Shown here: positions 34,130 to 37,985 of the stretch, piece after piece
Position numbering within the stretch: position 1 is the first letter of the stretch
How the letters are laid out: every line of letters starts with the position of its first letter
Assembly (NCBI GenBank): GCA_964523675.1
Contig: CAZFZT010000026.1
Location: 1-37,985, forward strand
Reading direction: 5' to 3'
Origin: CAZFZT01 sp964523675
GTDB lineage: Bacteria > Planctomycetota > Phycisphaerae > Phycisphaerales > SM1A02
DNA: 37,985 nt
Position numbers and translations under genes: made by a program
The notes under the pieces: model-generated
What the model saw: the letters and a program-made list of their open reading frames with translations, nothing else
Told to the model about the DNA's origin: nothing
Databases searched by the model: none

Positions 34130-36991
34130 TCAAGGACACATGCCCCATCTGCCAAGCAGTTGCAGCAGATCGGGTACACCGACCGCGTCGTCCTGAGTCA
34201 TATCTGCAGATGCGCAGATCGGCGCAATCGGCTGGGCCTCCCAGCACGTGAGCAGTTGCAGCAGATCATTCACACCGACGGCGCCATCGCCATTGAGATC
34301 ACCTTCGCACACCGGCACAACCTCGCACACATCGGGTAGACCCGAGCCATCAGCATCAAGTGGTGACGCAGGACGGAAAGCGATCGCCGAGGGTTGCACC
34401 AGTTGCGGATCGCCGCGCACGAACGTCCAAAGGTATCGACCCTCCTCTGGGTGATAGGCAACAATGCGCACTTCCTCGTGGCCGCGGCTGACATAGATGA
34501 GGCCGTCGGGGCCGATGGCCGCACCGCCCGGCCTGGTCAGCGCGAATTCATCGTTGAATACACGTAGAAAGGTTCCGCTTGCGTCGTACTCAGTGATGTT
34601 GTTCGCAGCGACGTTCACGATCAGTACACGGTTCTCATCAGGAAAGAGCATTGCTGAGGGCGCATGAACGCCCTGCGAAGCGAATGTGCCGAGAAACGCG
34701 CCGGTCGTGCCGTCAAATCGTCGCACCACATTCATGCTTGCAACAAGAAGCGACCCATCCGGGGCGAACGCGATCTCGCGCGGAGCGACCAAGCCGCCGC
34801 TGCCCGCCGAAATGAACTCGTCAAGAAATGCGCCGGTTGATCCGTCGAAGCGAAGCACCTTGTGTGCCGAACCGCTGGCGATGTAAAGGTCGCCACTTGG
34901 GCCAAACGTCAGCGAAGTCGGTTGCACCATGCCGCCGGAACCTGCCTCGATGAAGACGCTGATCTCGCCGGTGTCCACATCACACTTGACGACGTTATGA
35001 GCTGGTTCATTCACCACGTACAACTGGCGGTCCGGCCCGAACGCCAGATCGCGCGCTGCCACCGTCATCCCGCCCGGCCCCGGCGTGGTCTTCCCATGCG
35101 CCTGCACAAGCACGCCGCTGTCGCGATGATACTCGCGCACCGCAGAGCCGCCCTCAACACGCGAAGGGTCCGAAAGACCAACGAAAAGGTGAAACTGACG
35201 CTCAACATCGATCCAATCGGGCTGGCCGTTCGCCGTGCAATCCTGACACGCATCCGGCACAGCATTGCGATCAATGTCCTGCTGCTCACCCAGCAGTATC
35301 CCAAGAAAATCCGGCACTCCTTCGCCGAGGCAATCCGGCTCGCAATGATCCGGAATGTTGTTGCCGTTGACATCATCACTGAGCTGCCCTGCTATTTCAA
35401 ACTCGTCCGGCACGCCGTTGCCATTGCAGTCGGTCTCGCATGCATCCGGGATGCCGTTGCCTTGGATATCCGGCTCGCCCTCTGCGATCGCCTGCGAGTT
35501 GAGCACGCCAGACCCCATGCACATTTCACACTCATCTGGGATGCCATTAACATCAAAATCCGCACTGGCCTGGCGCGCAATGTCATCATCATCGGAAACA
35601 CCGTTGCCGTTGCAATCGCGCCACAGGCAATCTACTTCCTCTTGCGCATGAACCGCTGCAATGAACTGCTGAACGGTTGCATGGAAACGCACATCAAGGT
35701 TCAGCAGACCGCCCTGCACCGTGTGGCAGTACGACATGATCGTGCCGCGCTGTTCGTTCCCCGGCGAACAGGTGTCAATCGGCGGGTCATACGAGAAGGT
35801 GTGCGGCGAGCCGAGGTTATGTCCGATCTCATGGGCGACAACGTTCACATCCCAGATGCCCAGATGCGGCCCGGTGAGTGAATTCAGCGGCGGGAAACTG
35901 CCGTTGAGGTACGCGCTGATCGCGAACGCGGTTCCAGTGCATGCGTGAGAGAGATACGCAATGCCACCGTAACTGAGATCTCGCCGTGCACTCAACATGT
36001 GGACGAGATTCAGCCCGGTCATATCCATATTGTTCAGCCACCAATTGCGGAAGTCGCCAAGACTGCTTGCGCTGAACGGTTCATCCCCATCGGGCCACAG
36101 CCGCGCAAACCCCAGAACAAGATGAAAATCAAGATCGCGCAGGAAGATGTCACTCACCGCGCCGACAAGCTGCACAATGTAATCGAGCGCATCCTCTTCA
36201 TTGCCGAATAGCTCGTAGTACGAGTGATCCGTGTCGATCGCAATGCTCAGGACGCGCGGCCCACGAAAAAGCGGATCGAAAACATCACCCGACACCGAGC
36301 CGTCCCCAGCACAACAACCCCGGCCATCCTGGATCAAACGGCAGACTTCATCAACGGGCGGCATGAAACTCTGCGACCGTTGCAATGTGAGTGAATCGCG
36401 CGCTCCGGCCTGGGTTGCCCGCAACGTCCGAATCTCGTAACGCCTTCCGCCCCAGAGCGTGATCGAGCCGCTTCCACCGCCACGAGAGGTCACTGCGAGA
36501 TACGCATGCGATCCTGGATCGCCGGCAACCCGGCCTCGCAGAAGCAGAACGTCGGACGCTTCCATGACCTGATCACAACCGCCCCGGTGGACAACGAATT
36601 GCGTCCGTGATGTGACGATGGCGAAACGCTGCATCTCAAGCGTGACCGTTGTCGTTGAGGAGAGCGGAACATCAAGATGAACCGCATCACTCGTTCGCGC
36701 TTTGAGCCACTGCCTGCGGCCGAGGTCACTGACTTCCAGATGCACGGTCTGCCCGGTCGCCGTCCCCTGACTGCCCCCCTGCTCAATCTCCATCAGCGTG
36801 AGAAGATGACTACGATGATCCGATTCGGTTGCCGTACCAGAAGGATCAATCCCGCCAAGTGACGACGATGCCGCCCCCCGCGCCCCGGCTGGCTGATCGA
36901 CTGCAGTAGCGATCTGACAACAAAGAATTGTGGCCGAGAGTGTGGAGAGGATCGCAAGCCAAGGCGCTGGTCGAGATGCACGATTCGTCAT
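34130..36991 (-). CDS. Reprolysin-like metalloprotease with calcium-type repeats, propeller and dockerin pair
   Basis: 953 residues. Signal peptide 1-30 (WLAILSTLSATILCCQIATA). A pro-region to about 240 is followed by a zincin catalytic domain: HEIGHNLGSPH at 387-397 (HExxHxxGxxH) and Met-turn IMSYC at 418-422, as in M12B reprolysins. Residues 456-595 carry thrombospondin-3-like Asp/Asn repeats (DCNGNGVSDDDD, NGNNIPDHCEPDC) that should bind calcium. About 640-880 is an NHL-type propeller (GPSGDLYIASGSAHKVLRFD). The end, 895-953, is a dockerin-like pair (DLNGDGAVGVNDLLQLL and DDAVGVPDLLQLLGRWG). Secreted or surface-held protease. ATG 36991; a TTG at 37051 would add 20 residues ahead of the signal. 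The 91 bases to the upstream gene hold no terminator. Confidence 0.87.
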   Translation of the reverse strand: MTNRASRPAPWLAILSTLSATILCCQIATAVDQPAGARGAASSSLGGIDPSGTATESDHRSHLLTLMEIEQGGSQGTATGQTVHLEVSDLGRRQWLKARTSDAVHLDVPLSSTTTVTLEMQRFAIVTSRTQFVVHRGGCDQVMEASDVLLLRGRVAGDPGSHAYLAVTSRGGGSGSITLWGGRRYEIRTLRATQAGARDSLTLQRSQSFMPPVDEVCRLIQDGRGCCAGDGSVSGDVFDPLFRGPRVLSIAIDTDHSYYELFGNEEDALDYIVQLVGAVSDIFLRDLDFHLVLGFARLWPDGDEPFSASSLGDFRNWWLNNMDMTGLNLVHMLSARRDLSYGGIAYLSHACTGTAFAISAYLNGSFPPLNSLTGPHLGIWDVNVVAHEIGHNLGSPHTFSYDPPIDTCSPGNEQRGTIMSYCHTVQGGLLNLDVRFHATVQQFIAAVHAQEEVDCLWRDCNGNGVSDDDDIARQASADFDVNGIPDECEMCMGSGVLNSQAIAEGEPDIQGNGIPDACETDCNGNGVPDEFEIAGQLSDDVNGNNIPDHCEPDCLGEGVPDFLGILLGEQQDIDRNAVPDACQDCTANGQPDWIDVERQFHLFVGLSDPSRVEGGSAVREYHRDSGVLVQAHGKTTPGPGGMTVAARDLAFGPDRQLYVVNEPAHNVVKCDVDTGEISVFIEAGSGGMVQPTSLTFGPSGDLYIASGSAHKVLRFDGSTGAFLDEFISAGSGGLVAPREIAFAPDGSLLVASMNVVRRFDGTTGAFLGTFASQGVHAPSAMLFPDENRVLIVNVAANNITEYDASGTFLRVFNDEFALTRPGGAAIGPDGLIYVSRGHEEVRIVAYHPEEGRYLWTFVRGDPQLVQPSAIAFRPASPLDADGSGLPDVCEVVPVCEGDLNGDGAVGVNDLLQLLTCWEAQPIAPICASADMTQDDAVGVPDLLQLLGRWGMCP

Positions 36992-37082
36992 GGTCCATCC
37001 AGTATGCAGCGCATTCCGGAGGTGGGAAACCAAAAAGAGTGCAGTTATCAATCGCCGAGGAGTGAGCCGATGCCCCGTAGAT

Positions 37083-37571
37083 TCACATGCAAGGCCCCCA
37101 AGCGCTGAGGAGCGAAATCAAATCCGGAACCCCCACAGCTCCGCTCGCATCAAAGTCGGCCGTGCATGATTCACAGGGTCCCCACGATCCAATGAGAATG
37201 AGAAGGTCCGGCACGCCAACGCTCTCGTCCTTGTTCAAATCAGCCGGACATGTCGGAGCGGGATCGGCATCGAGTTCGCCCGCGCCAGACCAGAAGCCGC
37301 CGACCACGGTGAATTCACCGGCCGCCATGTCGCCAGCATCGTGTTGACCGATGGTGCCCGAGAGTTCAAAGCCGCCACCGACTGACACGCCGCCACCGCA
37401 GTCGATCGTGTGCCAGGACAGATCGAAGTCATTTTCGCCAGCGAATGCGCCGGTGATCGCGATAAGCAGTGCAAAGATTGCAAGGAGCCAATCTCTTGGA
37501 GCAATCCGGTTTCTACGGATAGCTTGCCGTGGCGAATCGCCGGCTCGTGCGAGAATCTGCAAACGGTTCAT
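37083..37571 (-). CDS. Small exported dockerin-like protein
   Basis: 162 residues. After a basic N-terminus the signal helix is at about 28-44 (LLAIFALLIAITGAFAG). A short beta domain follows (FDLSWHTIDCGGGVSVGGGF, GTIGQHDAGDMAAGEFTVVG), a recurrent planctomycete family in which this module precedes a dockerin pair. Residues 108-162 contain the pair: DLNKDESVGVPDLLILIGSW and DFDASGAVGVPDLISLLSAW, each closing with GPC. The four cysteines flanking the pair suggest disulfides, so it is exported. Its ATG (37571) overlaps the stop of the S74 gene as ATGA, so the two are translated together. Confidence 0.8.
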   Translation of the reverse strand: MNRLQILARAGDSPRQAIRRNRIAPRDWLLAIFALLIAITGAFAGENDFDLSWHTIDCGGGVSVGGGFELSGTIGQHDAGDMAAGEFTVVGGFWSGAGELDADPAPTCPADLNKDESVGVPDLLILIGSWGPCESCTADFDASGAVGVPDLISLLSAWGPCM

Positions 37572-37985
37572 CGCTTCTCTCCTTTCTGCGTAGCGAGCAG
37601 TTGCGTGACGAGCGAGCGCAGCTCGGCCACTTCATCGCGCAGCGCATCAATCTCGTGCTGCTGCGCGTCAATCGCTGCATCCTTCTCTGCCCGCAGTTCG
37701 CGCATCGCTTCAACAATGATCGCCGTCAGGCCGCGCTCGGTCACGTAGAGATAGCCCTCTTCGTCTTCATCAACCCAATCGGGGAAGACCTCGGCAACTT
37801 CCTGCGCGATCAGGCCGACCTGCCGCCCCGGCAGCGCCAAGCGATCGGCAACGGCATCCTCGTGATACTCGAACGTGTACCCTCCAATCGCCAACAGCCG
37901 ATCCAGCGTTCCGGGCCCAAGCGGCTGTATGTCGCGCTTGAGCCGTTCATCGGAGAAGACGGACCACGGTCCACCACCGGGCTTC
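37568..37985 (-). CDS. Peptidase S74 (intramolecular chaperone) protein, C-terminal part
   Basis: The frame enters from the right edge; about 138 codons are visible. It opens PGGGPWSVFSDERLKRDIQPLG, shown here from the first full codons in part: the key motif is SDERLK with Ser at 37954-37952 and Lys at 37939-37937, the Ser-Lys dyad (spacing five) by which S74 chaperone domains of phage tail spikes and endosialidases cut themselves. VGLIAQEVAEVFPDWV and LTAIIVEAMREL follow, then a coiled coil (IDAQQHEIDALRDEVAELRS) that trimerises the domain. Cleavage before that Ser would release a 128-residue chaperone. The N-terminal passenger is outside the window. It is the upstream partner of the small dockerin protein. 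Confidence 0.87.
   Translation of the reverse strand, partial: KPGGGPWSVFSDERLKRDIQPLGPGTLDRLLAIGGYTFEYHEDAVADRLALPGRQVGLIAQEVAEVFPDWVDEDEEGYLYVTERGLTAIIVEAMRELRAEKDAAIDAQQHEIDALRDEVAELRSLVTQLLATQKGEKR

Noticed and set aside
34862..35881. 339-codon open frame on plus, inside the metalloprotease gene
   Set aside because: It is the antisense of the Asp/Asn calcium repeats and propeller; the composition follows from their codons and nothing resembles a protein family.
1..37985. tRNA, rRNA, mobile elements or prophage
   Set aside because: All gaps were read by eye on both strands and no tRNA-like cloverleaf, transposase, integrase or phage cluster was recognised; a covariance-model search could still find a small RNA.

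Overview
The window looks like chromosomal DNA of a planctomycete of the Phycisphaerae type. This is a judgement from family signatures, not from a search. The signs are: exported proteins ending in a paired dockerin-like repeat with the words VGVPDLL and WGxC; a PEP-CTERM-like tail of the PAPG type; membrane proteins with a CPKCWYDLS...CSEC zinc ribbon; a protein with repeated CCN/FCCD cysteine clusters; and an LpxA implying lipid A in a Gram-negative style envelope. The DNA is GC-rich, genes are mostly short transcription units on alternating strands, and no phage, IS element, rRNA, tRNA or CRISPR array was seen.

Layout. 1-1157: the 5' part of lipB (minus, cut by the window edge, GTG start) diverges from lpxA. 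1182-5084 (minus): a NapH-like polyferredoxin with a TPR tail, followed by a five-haem cytochrome c carrying a C-terminal dockerin pair; a candidate electron-transfer unit. 5334-11313: murJ, then truD, a DUF151 nuclease-like gene, a beta-hydroxyacid dehydrogenase and a UAP1-like nucleotidyltransferase. 11455-14354: two tandem paralogous zinc-ribbon membrane proteins with nearly identical N-terminal modules. 14741-19699: threonine 3-dehydrogenase (SDR type) and kbl, which together turn threonine into glycine and acetyl-CoA, interrupted by a PEP-CTERM protein and an opposite-strand membrane protein; kbl overlaps an mtfA-like peptidase gene. 19798-22666: queF with a 28-residue membrane microprotein ORF overlapping its stop codon, a family-5 uracil-DNA glycosylase, an SRPBCC protein and a TrmH-family methyltransferase.

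23182-27636 holds two large exported proteins, each closed by a strong intrinsic terminator: a Cys-rich dockerin protein and a fibro-slime domain protein. 27797-34014 is mostly housekeeping (trigger factor, RNase III, RecX) with a tail-anchored unknown, a lipoprotein and a small TPR protein. 34130-37985 (minus) is a surface cluster: a peptidase S74 (self-cleaving chaperone) gene entering from the right edge, a small dockerin protein overlapping it by ATGA, and a reprolysin-like metalloprotease with calcium-type repeats, a propeller and a dockerin pair.

The unifying theme is an exported-protein set sharing one C-terminal dockerin-like tag (four proteins here, of unrelated function), which I take as the best candidate for an under-described surface display or assembly system. 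A second theme is short tandem repeats with 7-8 base units, found only in intergenic or start-codon regions.
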